The notes under the pieces were generated by a model that worked only from the letters and a program-made list of their open reading frames with translations, had not been told where the DNA came from and made no database searches. From Snuella sedimenti (GTDB lineage: Bacteria > Bacteroidota > Bacteroidia > Flavobacteriales > Flavobacteriaceae), in the NCBI RefSeq assembly GCF_016428595.1, contig NZ_JAELVQ010000002.1, positions 1-64,000 on the forward strand: DNA of 64,000 nt, in the 5' to 3' direction. The position numbers and the translations under genes are program-made. Of this stretch, positions 1 through 8,380 are shown one piece after another (the first letter of the stretch is position 1; each line of letters begins with the position of its first letter).

Positions 1-239
1 ACTCAAATAGAAACGATTTTTAGTGGCTCACTTTCGTCCGGCAAGCTATGCTCAATTTAGACCGGCAAGGGTGGCTCACTTTGCTCCGAAGTTAGTGGTA
101 TACTTTGTCCGAATTTTGCAGTTAAAATGCGGCAGCTATTTTAGCCATCCTAACTTAGCATTACCCGCTAAATTAGCCTTTTCTCAATTTATTATAAGGG
201 AGCGACTACATTCAGGTGATTTTTTGCCTAATTTTTAAC
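1..239. other. non-coding window edge before the helicase gene
   Basis: Apart from the 24-bp repeats, 112-239 shows no convincing gene, RNA or terminator. The convergent helicase gene ends at 240. Confidence 0.4.
28..111. repeat. four direct repeats with 24-bp period, possible IS21-like transposon end
   Basis: Four imperfect copies of a core resembling TCACTTTGCTCCG start near 28, 52, 76 and 100, so the spacing is a constant 24 bp. Regularly spaced multiple copies of a transposase-binding core are typical of IS21-family termini, and Bacteroidota IS21 ends often carry similar CTTTG..CCGG blocks. That link is from memory. No istA or istB gene is in the window, so this is either the edge of an element lying to the left or a relic. 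The repeats also make an open frame on the plus strand (23-238) with an 8-residue periodicity, which I do not consider a gene. Confidence 0.5.
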
Positions 240-1481
240 TTAATACCAGCGTTTCTTTTTCTTTTTTGAAGCTATGCTCTTTCTGCCTTTTTTGTGTTTG
301 CTACCTGTTTTTTTAGATTTATGAATTATGGGTTTAGCCTTTGGGTCTAAAGGATAGGGGTGATCTTCTTCAATGGGAATTTGTATGTTGATTAGCTCCT
401 CTATACTTTTAACATAGGTTTTTTCGTCTGCCGAACAAAAAGAGTAAGATAAACCAGTGTGTTTTGCTCTGCCAGTCCTACCAATGCGGTGCACGTAGGT
501 TTCTGGTATGTTTGGTAAATCGAAATTAACAACAGCATCTAATTCGTTTATATCGATCCCACGAGCTGCAACATCAGTGGCTATTAATATGTTTGTATGC
601 CCATTTTTAAATTCGTTTAAAGCATTTTGTCTGGTTGTTTGAGATTTGTCACCGTGAATACTGCCTACTTTATAACCATTTTTAAGAAGCGTTTTTTCAA
701 GTTTGTCTACACCAAACTTAGTGCGCCTAAAAATAAGGATGCTTCCCTTAATGTTGTTCCTTAGTAAATGCAAGCAAAGCTCTATTTTGTTTCGCTTGGG
801 AACATAGTATAGTAATTGACTTATATTTTTAGAGGTAGAAGCGTTTGGAGAAACTTCAATGCGCTCTGGAGTGTTTAAGATGTTATTCGCTAGTTGTTCT
901 ACTTTATAGGGAATGGTCGCCGAGAAAAGTAGCGTTTGTTTATCATTGGGACAAAGACGTTCAATTTTTTTAACATCATCAATAAAGCCCATGTCCAACA
1001 TTAAATCTGCTTCGTCAAGCACCAGCGTTTCAACATAATCTAAATTTACAATATCTTGTTTGTGCAAGTCTAATAGGCGCCCTGGGGTGGCAATTAAAAT
1101 ATCAACCCCTTTTTTTAATATGTCTTTTTGTGGTTCAATAGAAGTGCCTCCAAAAACAACCGTTGCTCTTAAATTGGTGTATGTGCTGTATTTATTAAAG
1201 TCTTCACCTATTTGAACGGCTAATTCACGTGTTGGGCTAACAACCAAGGCTTTTATTTTTTTTCCTTTCTTTGAAGCATCTTGTCTGTCAAAAAGTAGTT
1301 GCAGAATGGGTAAAGCAAAAGCAGCCGTTTTACCAGTTCCCGTTTGCGCAGAAACAATTATATCTTTTTTTTTCAGAATTAGTGGAATGGTTTTATTTTG
1401 AACTAACGTTGGATCGTTATAACCAATCTCGGTAACTGCTCTTAAGATAGGTTTATTTAGTTGTAAGTCTTTAAATGACAT
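240..1481 (-). CDS. DEAD-box ATP-dependent RNA helicase, RhlE-like
   Basis: ATP-dependent RNA unwinding enzyme, likely acting in ribosome assembly or RNA turnover in the cytoplasm. All helicase motifs are visible: motif I AQTGTGKT (45-52), PTREL (83-87), TPGR (132-135), DEAD (156-159), SAT (187-189) and motif VI HRIGRTGR (331-338). The N-terminal FKDLQL segment with a downstream Gln is the Q motif. The last 30 residues are very rich in Lys/Arg, as in the RNA-binding tails of RhlE-type helicases. The length of 413 residues is normal. The ATG start lies just before the first conserved Phe. It is monocistronic, or followed by nothing on its strand within the window. Confidence 0.93.
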   Translation of the reverse strand: MSFKDLQLNKPILRAVTEIGYNDPTLVQNKTIPLILKKKDIIVSAQTGTGKTAAFALPILQLLFDRQDASKKGKKIKALVVSPTRELAVQIGEDFNKYSTYTNLRATVVFGGTSIEPQKDILKKGVDILIATPGRLLDLHKQDIVNLDYVETLVLDEADLMLDMGFIDDVKKIERLCPNDKQTLLFSATIPYKVEQLANNILNTPERIEVSPNASTSKNISQLLYYVPKRNKIELCLHLLRNNIKGSILIFRRTKFGVDKLEKTLLKNGYKVGSIHGDKSQTTRQNALNEFKNGHTNILIATDVAARGIDINELDAVVNFDLPNIPETYVHRIGRTGRAKHTGLSYSFCSADEKTYVKSIEELINIQIPIEEDHPYPLDPKAKPIIHKSKKTGSKHKKGRKSIASKKKKKRWY

Positions 1482-1506
1482 TCTTTTTTTGACAAAGATA
1501 GGTTAT

Positions 1507-1887
1507 TTAGGCTAGTACTTTGCTTAATTTAATGGCATTCCAAGTATGGTCAATACGGAGTAATTTTATAGGTTTAAGTCTATAGTCTCCCAAGAAATCC
1601 CAATCAAATTCCAGATGAAGTTTAGAAAGTTCACTAATTGAAGTGACTTTCGGGTAAAATACCCATATTATTGCACTGTCCAATAATCTGGGGAACAAAG
1701 TGAGCATTTGGTTTATAAATTCTTCTTTGGTATCAACAAAAACCAATGCGCAATTAACACATGAAGTAGTTACTAAAGATTCGAAGTAATTTATACCATC
1801 AAAAGAATCGTTAAAAGCTTCCGGTTTGTTTAAAATATAAACATCGTCGTTGTCTTCTAATTCTAGTTTTATAGTTAGTAAGCTCAT
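1507..1887 (-). CDS. small DUF3052-like protein
   Basis: A 126-residue cytoplasmic protein of unknown function. An aromatic plus YPK motif in the middle (WVFYPK) and a C-terminal DHTWNAIKLSK stretch resemble the LWxxYPK and DxTWSALRF signatures I associate with DUF3052; this assignment is by eye only. I start it at the internal ATG at 1887, because the 5 codons upstream reach into poor coding sequence and MSLLTIK is a more typical start. It lies 25 bp upstream of the helicase gene on the same strand, so the two may be co-transcribed. Its upstream region is interrupted by the IS4-family element. Confidence 0.6.
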   Translation of the reverse strand: MSLLTIKLELEDNDDVYILNKPEAFNDSFDGINYFESLVTTSCVNCALVFVDTKEEFINQMLTLFPRLLDSAIIWVFYPKVTSISELSKLHLEFDWDFLGDYRLKPIKLLRIDHTWNAIKLSKVLA

Positions 1888-1957
1888 AAAATAAAGATAC
1901 AAAAAAAACGTATTGTTAAAAAGTAAGGAAAGTATGTTTTATAATCTAATAGGGTAT

Positions 1958-1970
1958 TGTTCTTAAAACA
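1958..1970. repeat. left 13-bp target-site duplication of the IS
   Basis: TGTTCTTAAAACA abuts the left terminal repeat and is repeated exactly at 3352-3364 beyond the right end. Removing the IS and one copy restores a short divergent intergenic region of roughly 100 bp. Confidence 0.85.
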
Positions 1971-3351
1971 TAGCCGTCCGAAAGTTTTTTCCAAACATTT
2001 AAAAAAAGCTCAGCATCTCTTTGTTTATAGGGCTATTCTCAGTTGGCTACCATAATTATCTCTATCGAAGAGTGTTTTATCAGGAGGTTTTTCTGCTTTT
2101 TTTACGATAGGTTTTAGCTGATTGCATAAGTAATCTATCGTTAGGTAGTGCATCAGGCATATTCTTATTTTCTCGCAGAAATTACTAAAAGCCGTTGCCC
2201 TATCACAGCAGCATCTTCTTATGAGCTCTAATAGCAGGTAACATATCAGTGCCACGTATATCTGTGATTTTACGGCATTCTCGCTAATCCCTAAGAACGT
2301 TTTAATTTGCAAGTTCTGTTTCATTGCTTTAAAGAACAGTTCGATATCCCAGCGTTTTTTATACAGATCGGCTACGGTTCGTGCAGACCAGTCCAGTTGG
2401 TTGGTAATGATCTCAATGACTTTGTTCTCATCGGGCTTGTACACGCTCACTAGGCGTAGCACTTGTTCTGATATGCCTGTTCTTTTTGCCTGTGGGGACG
2501 TTAACTTGATGGTCTGGTCCTTGAGAATGTCCTGGTCGGCACCACCGGGCAGGTCAAGCTCTTCAACTTGTTCAAATACCGTATTGGCCTTGATTCGGGT
2601 TACAAAAACATTCCCCGCCCTTATGCGTAACAACATAAGCTCAAAATCGAAGTAGGCCCTGTCCTCTACGATAATGGTATCCTTGGCATAGATATGGTCT
2701 TTAAGACCATAGCGATCATGTAATTTAGCTTCTGTGATATTGACCATATCTGGGAGCCCTAGCTGATCGTCCCAGACCGTATGGATCTTTAACCCTCCTT
2801 TAGCTGTCCGAAACTTTGCCCAATCAAACAAGCCCAAGCACAGGCTTACCGTGCTGCTGTCCACTAATTTAATGGTAAGGTGTTTTATCTCTTCGATAAT
2901 ATGGCTTTGATACCGCACCCTCAATATTTGTTTGTGATAGCTCAATAGCCTATAATACAAAGATTCATAAATTTTATAGGTGCGTTTCTTGTTGCCATCG
3001 CTCATAGTGGATTTTGCTGGGCTTTGCGACAAACCGATATCCGATAGAAAAGTGCCGCTAACTGATAATCCGCAACTTATGTCGGTAAGTGTGTAACATT
3101 TGTTCAGCTGTCCGAAAATCATAGCGACCAACTGGTCGTAAGTCTTGTATTTACTGCACCCCTTGTCACTTTGGTGCTTGAGGACTTGGGATTGCAATAA
3201 ATGTCGTGGTATCAAGCCCAAGATTTGACCAAGTAAGGGGCGTTTTGTATTTTTGCTTCGCCTGAAGAGTCCCATAAATCGTATTTTTTTATGACAAATC
3301 TAAAATACGGGATTCTCAGGCTTTCTTAAAACTTAAACTTTCGGATAGTTG
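1971..3351 (-). mobile_element. complete IS4-family insertion sequence, about 1.38 kb
   Basis: The element is bounded by imperfect terminal inverted repeats at 1971-1987 and 3335-3351 (13 of 17 match, with an identical TCCGAAAGTTT core). It is flanked by identical 13-bp direct repeats TGTTCTTAAAACA at 1958-1970 and 3352-3364. A 13-bp duplication is within the range known for IS4-family elements. The single transposase gene is intact and the target duplication is perfect, so the insertion looks recent and the element potentially active. It sits between two divergent genes, and its base composition is visibly more GC-rich than the flanks. Confidence 0.87.
2025..3275 (-). CDS. IS4-family transposase (DUF4372 + DDE)
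   Basis: Cut-and-paste DDE transposase of 416 residues. The N-terminal 70 or so residues resemble the DUF4372 region found on Bacteroidota IS4 transposases. The catalytic triad is visible: first Asp in LVDSSTVSLCLG, second Asp in VEDRAYFD, and Glu in the YKKRWDIELFFKAMKQNL stretch, which fits the IS4 YREK signature (Y-x2-R-x3-E-x6-K). The reading frame is uninterrupted. The start lies about 75 bp inside the right end of the element and the stop about 54 bp inside the left end, as expected for a single-gene IS. Confidence 0.93.
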   Translation of the reverse strand: MGLFRRSKNTKRPLLGQILGLIPRHLLQSQVLKHQSDKGCSKYKTYDQLVAMIFGQLNKCYTLTDISCGLSVSGTFLSDIGLSQSPAKSTMSDGNKKRTYKIYESLYYRLLSYHKQILRVRYQSHIIEEIKHLTIKLVDSSTVSLCLGLFDWAKFRTAKGGLKIHTVWDDQLGLPDMVNITEAKLHDRYGLKDHIYAKDTIIVEDRAYFDFELMLLRIRAGNVFVTRIKANTVFEQVEELDLPGGADQDILKDQTIKLTSPQAKRTGISEQVLRLVSVYKPDENKVIEIITNQLDWSARTVADLYKKRWDIELFFKAMKQNLQIKTFLGISENAVKSQIYVALICYLLLELIRRCCCDRATAFSNFCEKIRICLMHYLTIDYLCNQLKPIVKKAEKPPDKTLFDRDNYGSQLRIAL

Positions 3352-3379
3352 TGTTCTTAAAACAATTAGTTTATTTTTG
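3349..3379 (+). promoter_or_regulatory. possible hybrid promoter at the IS right end
   Basis: A -33-like TTG occupies the last three bases of the IS (3349-3351). A -7-like TATTTTTG lies at 3372-3379 in the resident DNA, 20 bp away. This fits the Bacteroidota TTG-N19-21-TAnnTTTG pattern. Transcription would begin almost at the ATG of the sprT-like gene (3385), so the message would be leaderless or nearly so. In the sequence before insertion another TTG (1957-1959) would have stood 18 bp from the same -7 box, so the gene may have kept a promoter either way. Confidence 0.35.
3352..3364. repeat. right 13-bp target-site duplication of the IS
   Basis: Exact copy of 1958-1970, directly adjoining the right terminal repeat of the IS4-family element. 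Confidence 0.85.
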
Positions 3380-3384
3380 TAGAA

Positions 3385-3978
3385 ATGGAGAATTTGCTTA
3401 AAGACTATTTGCCGAAATTGGCATTACCACAGGTTTTAAAACTTTTAGAAAATGAGCACTTAACTGTTAAAATAAAAGCAGAACGTAAAACGCGTCACGG
3501 AGATTATAAGCGTTTGCCTAACGGGAAGCATCAAATTACGGTTAATTCAAACTTAAATGAATATCGATTTTTGATTACGTTAGTTCATGAAATAGCCCAT
3601 TTTGAAGCATATAAAAATTATGGACATTTTATTAAGCCGCACGGAATTGAATGGAAACGTTGTTTTCAACATTTAATGTTGCCTTTTTTTAATCCAGGTA
3701 TATTTCCATTAGAATTACTTCCTCTTTTAGCGAATCATTTTAAAAATCCGAAAGCATCTAGCGATACAGATGTTCGTTTATCGTTGGCGCTAAAACAGTT
3801 TGATGAGCCCAATGATAAAGCCTATGTTTTTGAGGTGCCTTTGGGGAGTGTTTTTAAAATATACAATGGCAGGCTATTTAAAAAAGGGCATAAGCGTGTA
3901 AAACGTTATGAATGTGTTGAAGTAAATACAGGTAAGTTGTACCTTTTTAATCCCAATGTGGAAGTTGAAATGATATAA
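3385..3978 (+). CDS. SprT-like zinc metalloprotease-fold protein
   Basis: A 197-residue protein with a zincin active site: HEIAH at 68-72 and a third ligand His at 86 in KPHGIEWK, the arrangement of the SprT/SPRTN family. Eukaryotic relatives cleave DNA-protein crosslinks; the bacterial role is unsettled. The C-terminal part (about 130-197) is rich in basic and aromatic residues, as in the substrate-binding tail of SprT-like proteins, but no Cys4 zinc ribbon is present. It is followed 30 bp later by the sugar nucleotidyltransferase gene on the same strand, so the two may share a transcript. Confidence 0.82.
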   Translation: MENLLKDYLPKLALPQVLKLLENEHLTVKIKAERKTRHGDYKRLPNGKHQITVNSNLNEYRFLITLVHEIAHFEAYKNYGHFIKPHGIEWKRCFQHLMLPFFNPGIFPLELLPLLANHFKNPKASSDTDVRLSLALKQFDEPNDKAYVFEVPLGSVFKIYNGRLFKKGHKRVKRYECVEVNTGKLYLFNPNVEVEMI

Positions 3979-4008
3979 TGAACAAAATGATAGAAAGATA
4001 ATTAAGAA

Positions 4009-5088
4009 ATGAATAAAAACTATTATGCCATATTAATGGCGGGCGGTATTGGAACGAGATTTTGGCCAGTTAGTACCAAGGAATTTCCTAAGCAATTTCA
4101 CGATATGTTGGGAACTGGAGAAACACTTATCCAAAGAACATTTCACCGATTGTCAAAAATAGTTCCTAAGGAGCATATTTTTATATTAACTAACGAAAGC
4201 TATAGCGATTTGGTTTGTGAACAGTTACCCGAAATCAAAAAATGTCAATTAGTTTTAGAACCTGCTATGAGAAATACGGCCCCTTGTATTTTATATGCAT
4301 CGTTAAAAATTCAAAAGGAAAACCCAGATGCTCTAATGGTTGTAGCACCTAGTGATCATTGGATTGAAAACGAACAGGCATTTGTAAAGAATGTGCAGCA
4401 GGCTTTCAATTTTTGTTCAGGTAACGACGTCTTAATGACATTAGGAATTCATCCCACATTTCCTAACACGGGATATGGCTATATTGAATACGATAAAGGT
4501 GGGAAAGAAACCATAAAATTTGTTAATCAATTTAGGGAAAAGCCAGACTATAAAACAGCAAAAAGTTTTATCGATAAAGGAAATTTTTTGTGGAATGCAG
4601 GTATTTTTATGTGGAGTGTAACATCCATTATAAAAGCTTTTCAGGATAATCAACCACAATTATATGCCTTATTTGAAAGCGGGATAGAAGTGTATAATAC
4701 AGATAGGGAAACTGAATTTGTAAATGAAAATTATGAGAAGTCCGAAAATATTTCGATCGATTATGCTGTTATGGAAAAATCGGATAACGTCTATGTTATT
4801 ACGGCTGAATTTGATTGGAACGATCTTGGTACTTGGGGTAGCTTATATGATAAACTTCCAAAGGACGGACATAATAATGCGATATTAAATGCCAGAACCT
4901 TAGCCGAAAATGCCGAAGGGAACATTATTAGAACCAATAAAGATAAGCTTGTTGTTGTTGATGGATTGAACGATTATATTATTGTAGATAAAGATGATGT
5001 ATTGCTTATATACCCAAAAAATAAGGAACAAGATATTAAGCAGATACTCCAAAGAGTAAAAAAGAAATATGGGGATGATAGCTTATAA
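4009..5088 (+). CDS. manC: mannose-1-phosphate guanylyltransferase
   Basis: Converts mannose-1-phosphate and GTP to GDP-mannose, the precursor for mannose, fucose and related sugars in surface polysaccharides. The nucleotidyltransferase signature GG-x-GTRFWP (12-20) with Lys in KEFPKQF, the conserved EPAMRNTAP (84-92) and the catalytic APSDHW (113-118) are all present. At 359 residues it is the single-domain type, without the C-terminal phosphomannose isomerase cupin seen in the long bifunctional enzymes. The gene symbol follows the family; cpsB or rfbM names are also used. Confidence 0.92.
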   Translation: MNKNYYAILMAGGIGTRFWPVSTKEFPKQFHDMLGTGETLIQRTFHRLSKIVPKEHIFILTNESYSDLVCEQLPEIKKCQLVLEPAMRNTAPCILYASLKIQKENPDALMVVAPSDHWIENEQAFVKNVQQAFNFCSGNDVLMTLGIHPTFPNTGYGYIEYDKGGKETIKFVNQFREKPDYKTAKSFIDKGNFLWNAGIFMWSVTSIIKAFQDNQPQLYALFESGIEVYNTDRETEFVNENYEKSENISIDYAVMEKSDNVYVITAEFDWNDLGTWGSLYDKLPKDGHNNAILNARTLAENAEGNIIRTNKDKLVVVDGLNDYIIVDKDDVLLIYPKNKEQDIKQILQRVKKKYGDDSL

Positions 5089-5194
5089 AGGTTCTTTTTA
5101 ATAAGGGTTTATACCTTCTTAACAACCAGTTTTACGGATTAGGAATTTAAAAAAATATTGTTGTATCTTTAAAATGCTAGTATATCATTAATAT

Positions 5195-6655
5195 ATGGAA
5201 GAAAATAAATTCAATTTTTCAGAAGAAGAATTAAAGAAAGAACAAACCATTGAAGCTTCAAAAGAAACAATTAAAGAAGAAGCAAAAGGATTATTTCAAA
5301 GTATTAGGAGCTTCTTAAATGATTTACTTGATTTTAGGGATGATACAGATAGGGAAGCAACAATTCAGGCTATTAAAAATGACATTTCGTTTAAAGGCGC
5401 TACAGCATGGATTTTAATTTGTTCCATATTTGTTGCTTCCGTAGGGCTCAATGCTAATTCAACAGCAGTCGTAATTGGAGCGATGTTAATTTCTCCCCTT
5501 ATGGGACCTATTTTAGGCGTAGGATTATCCATCGCGATTAATGATATTGATACCCTTAAAAAGTCCTTGATAAACTTAGCAACAATGATTGTTTTAAGTT
5601 TATTAACAGCTTTTTTGTTTTTTTGGTTTTTTCCATTGAGTGATGTTACTTCCGAACTTTTAGGTAGGGTGAAACCAGACATACGTGATGTTTTAATTGC
5701 TTTTTTTGGAGGTTTGGCACTTATTATAGCACGGACTAAAAGAGGAACTATCGCATCCGTTATTTTTGGAGTAGCTATTGCTACAGCTTTAATGCCCCCT
5801 CTTTGTACAGCCGGTTATGGGTTGGCTAAGGGGAACTTAGAGTATTTTTCTGGAGCGATGTATTTATTTACCATTAATACAATTTTTATAGCTATGGCTA
5901 CAATTATTGTGTTAAAGGTATTGCGATTTCCTATGCTTAAATATGTTAACTCAAAAAAGCGTCGTCGCTTAGCAAGATTGGCTACTTTACTGGCAATTGT
6001 TGTTATGATTCCGGCTGTTTGGACATTTTTAAATGTTTTAAATGAAAGCAATTTTAACAGGGATGCCAGTAGTTTTGTAAGTAACGAACTCAAGTCTTTG
6101 CCTCATGCCGATTATTTAAAACGAAATGCTAGTTATAAATATGATAGAAAAGGTAGCTCTATTATCGAGCTGAATACGTTTGGTTTAGAAGAAATACCAG
6201 AATCAACCATAGCTATTTTGCAAGACAGAATGAAGGATTACAGTGCTTTAAGTAATAGTAAGCTGGTAATTAACCAAAATCGTTCCAAGTTAAATAACTT
6301 TAGGTACATGGAAGAGTTACGTACACGCGACTCTTTAGACTTATTGTCGCAGACACAAAAAATAAACTTTTTGGAGAATAAGGTTAAGCAATTAACAAAA
6401 TTAGAGAAAAACTATATAGCCTTCGATCAGTTGGCAAAAGAAGTAGAGATTAATTACGAAACTATCGAACAGATTTCTTATGCCAATGTCATAAACTCTA
6501 ATTTCAAAAAAATGGATACACTGTCTGTTTTTTCGATTAAATGGGTTGATTCTTTATCTAACGAAACTGTTAGAAAAAAGGACAAGGAAAAATTAGAGAA
6601 GTGGTTGCGGTTAAAACTAGGTTTGGATACCTTAGTTGTAAAGCGAGTTAATTAA
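5195..6655 (+). CDS. DUF389 (TIGR00341-type) membrane protein
   Basis: Integral inner-membrane protein of 486 residues. A soluble acidic N-terminus (1-70) is followed by about six hydrophobic segments between 75 and 300. These include the DUF389 hallmark AVVIGAMLISPLMGPILG (about 91-108) and the repeat-like ALMPPLCTAGYG motif (about 198-209). A soluble C-terminal domain covers about 310-486. Function is unknown. The stop codon TAA (6653-6655) lies at the junction with a MITE-like insertion. Without that insertion the frame would run on for about 18 codons, so the native C-terminus was probably slightly longer. Confidence 0.87.
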   Translation: MEENKFNFSEEELKKEQTIEASKETIKEEAKGLFQSIRSFLNDLLDFRDDTDREATIQAIKNDISFKGATAWILICSIFVASVGLNANSTAVVIGAMLISPLMGPILGVGLSIAINDIDTLKKSLINLATMIVLSLLTAFLFFWFFPLSDVTSELLGRVKPDIRDVLIAFFGGLALIIARTKRGTIASVIFGVAIATALMPPLCTAGYGLAKGNLEYFSGAMYLFTINTIFIAMATIIVLKVLRFPMLKYVNSKKRRRLARLATLLAIVVMIPAVWTFLNVLNESNFNRDASSFVSNELKSLPHADYLKRNASYKYDRKGSSIIELNTFGLEEIPESTIAILQDRMKDYSALSNSKLVINQNRSKLNNFRYMEELRTRDSLDLLSQTQKINFLENKVKQLTKLEKNYIAFDQLAKEVEINYETIEQISYANVINSNFKKMDTLSVFSIKWVDSLSNETVRKKDKEKLEKWLRLKLGLDTLVVKRVN

Positions 6656-6817
6656 GAGACTATTTAAAATTCGTTTTTGAAATTTATTATAGGTCATTAT
6701 TTTGCCAATAAAGGCTTTGAAACCGGGGTTTAGCAGGGCTAAATGAGGATTTTCATAACGAAAAGTGGTGAAAAAAGGGGCATAACAAAACCAAAAGGTG
6801 GAATTTAAACAGTCTCT
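6655..6817. mobile_element. 163-bp MITE with terminal inverted repeats and AATTA duplication
   Basis: The ends AGAGACTATTTAAAATTC (6655-6672) and GAATTTAAACAGTCTCT (6801-6817) are inverted repeats that differ by one substitution and one A. Identical AATTA pentamers flank the element directly (6650-6654 and 6818-6822). It has no coding capacity. Terminal repeats, target duplication and small size define a non-autonomous miniature inverted-repeat transposable element. It fills the whole gap between the convergent DUF389 and mlaF genes. No parent transposase with these ends is in the window; the IS4-family element has unrelated termini. Confidence 0.75.
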
Positions 6818-6819
6818 AA

Positions 6820-7587
6820 TTATTTGTTTTCTTCCAAGTACATTTTTCGAACTTTTTTAAATAAATTGGAAGAGTAAACAAAATTTGTGACAGCTTCGTT
6901 ATCGGTTTTGAATATCGTTTCATTGGATCCCTCCCAAGCTTTTAACCCATCTTTTAAAAAAACTATTTTTTCACCTATTTCCATAACCGAGTTCATATCG
7001 TGGGAATTAATAACAGTGGTTATTTGGTACTCATCCGTAATTTCCTGAATAAGATTGTCTATAACAATAGCAGTTTTTGGATCGAGGCCAGAGTTGGGTT
7101 CGTCACAAAACAAATATTTGGGGTTGTTAACAATGGCTCTTGCTATAGCCACACGTTTTTGCATGCCCCCAGAAGCTTCACTGGGCATTTTGTAATGTGC
7201 ATTGTCCAAGTTAACACGTTTTAAAACAAAATCGACACGATCCTGCATTTCACTTTTACTTTGTTTGGTGAACATTTGTAAAGGGAACATCACATTTTCG
7301 GCTATGGTCATGGAATCAAACAAAGCACTCCCTTGAAATACCATGCCTATTTTAGAACGTAAATTTCGTTTTTCGTCTTCTGTTAGTTGAGAGAAAATTT
7401 CACCATCGTACGAGATAGAACCTTCTTCGTAATTAAAAAGCCCTAACAGGCACTTTAGAAAAACAGTCTTTCCAGAACCACTTTGCCCGATAATAAGATT
7501 GGTTTTTCCCTTTTCAAAGGTTGTACTGATACCTTTTAAAACTTCAGCTTCACCAAACGATTTGTGTAAATTTTTAACCTCTATCAT
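6820..7587 (-). CDS. mlaF: ABC transporter ATP-binding protein, MlaF-like
   Basis: ATPase of a Mla-type lipid transporter that moves phospholipids between the outer and inner membranes. Walker A GQSGSGKT (34-41), Q-loop GMVFQGSALFDS, signature ASGGMQKR (138-145, the variant typical of Mla/Ttg2 ATPases) and Walker B LFCDEP (159-164) are all present. The length of 255 residues is normal. Its ATG overlaps the stop of the upstream permease gene by one base (TAATG), so the two are translationally coupled. An MlaD substrate-binding protein is not adjacent. The stop codon lies in the AATTA duplicated by the neighbouring MITE. Confidence 0.92.
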   Translation of the reverse strand: MIEVKNLHKSFGEAEVLKGISTTFEKGKTNLIIGQSGSGKTVFLKCLLGLFNYEEGSISYDGEIFSQLTEDEKRNLRSKIGMVFQGSALFDSMTIAENVMFPLQMFTKQSKSEMQDRVDFVLKRVNLDNAHYKMPSEASGGMQKRVAIARAIVNNPKYLFCDEPNSGLDPKTAIVIDNLIQEITDEYQITTVINSHDMNSVMEIGEKIVFLKDGLKAWEGSNETIFKTDNEAVTNFVYSSNLFKKVRKMYLEENK

Positions 7588-8324
7588 TAGCCTAACATCA
7601 TTCCTGTTAATATATAATTAAGTAAAATAATAACAACACTGGTCCAAACAAAAGATGTAGTACTGGCCTTTCCAACTTCCAGTGCGCCGCCTTTCATGTA
7701 AAAACCGTGAAAGGAAGGAATGGTGGCTAGAATAAAGGCAAATACAAATGTTTTAATAAATGAATAAATAACATGAAAAGTGTCAAAGTCCGTTTGTAAA
7801 CCAAGAATATAATTTTCCAGCGACGTATAACCTCCAAAAACACATGCAGCCATCCCTCCAAGAATACCTAAAAACATACCAATTGCTATAACAAATGGAT
7901 ATAGCATTAGGGCAATTGTTTTTGGGAAAACAAGATAGTTTAAAGAGTTAATGCCCATCACTTCTAAAGCATCTATCTGCTCCGTAACACGCATTGTTCC
8001 TATACTGGAAGTGATAAATGATCCTACTTTTCCTGCCATAATAATAGAAGTGAAAGTAGGTGCAAACTCTAAAACAATAGATTGCCTAGTGGCAAAGCCA
8101 ACCAAGTACTTAGGAATAAGAGGGTTGCTAATATTTAATGCCGTTTGAATAGTGATAACGCCGCCAACAAAAAAGGAAATAAATGCAACGATGCCCAACG
8201 ATCCTATTATTAAATCGTCAATATCCTTAAATATTAACTTTTTCATTACAGGCCATTTCGTTGGTTTACGAAACATCTCAGCAATCATTAAAAAATAATT
8301 GCCAATATTATATAGGTATGTCAT
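7587..8324 (-). CDS. mlaE: ABC transporter permease, MlaE-like
   Basis: Inner-membrane permease of the MlaEFD-type lipid transporter, 245 residues with about five hydrophobic segments. The family core EFAPTFTSIIMAGKVGSFITSS and the EQIDALEVMGINSLNYLV stretch (conserved MlaE coupling region) are evident. It is the first gene of a two-gene operon with mlaF and lies divergently from the alkaline phosphatase gene, about 107 bp away. Confidence 0.93.
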   Translation of the reverse strand: MTYLYNIGNYFLMIAEMFRKPTKWPVMKKLIFKDIDDLIIGSLGIVAFISFFVGGVITIQTALNISNPLIPKYLVGFATRQSIVLEFAPTFTSIIMAGKVGSFITSSIGTMRVTEQIDALEVMGINSLNYLVFPKTIALMLYPFVIAIGMFLGILGGMAACVFGGYTSLENYILGLQTDFDTFHVIYSFIKTFVFAFILATIPSFHGFYMKGGALEVGKASTTSFVWTSVVIILLNYILTGMMLG

Positions 8325-8380
8325 ACTTTAATTTGTTAGCGCTAAAGTAAAAAAAAAGTAACAGCTATTTTAAATTAAAT

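Noticed and set aside
23-238. 71-codon open frame at the window start
   Set aside because: It is produced by the 24-bp repeats (8-residue periodicity) and then by non-coding sequence; composition is not protein-like.
2401-2655. 84-codon frame on the opposite strand of the transposase
   Set aside because: Lies entirely inside an intact transposase gene with conserved catalytic motifs; a shadow frame.
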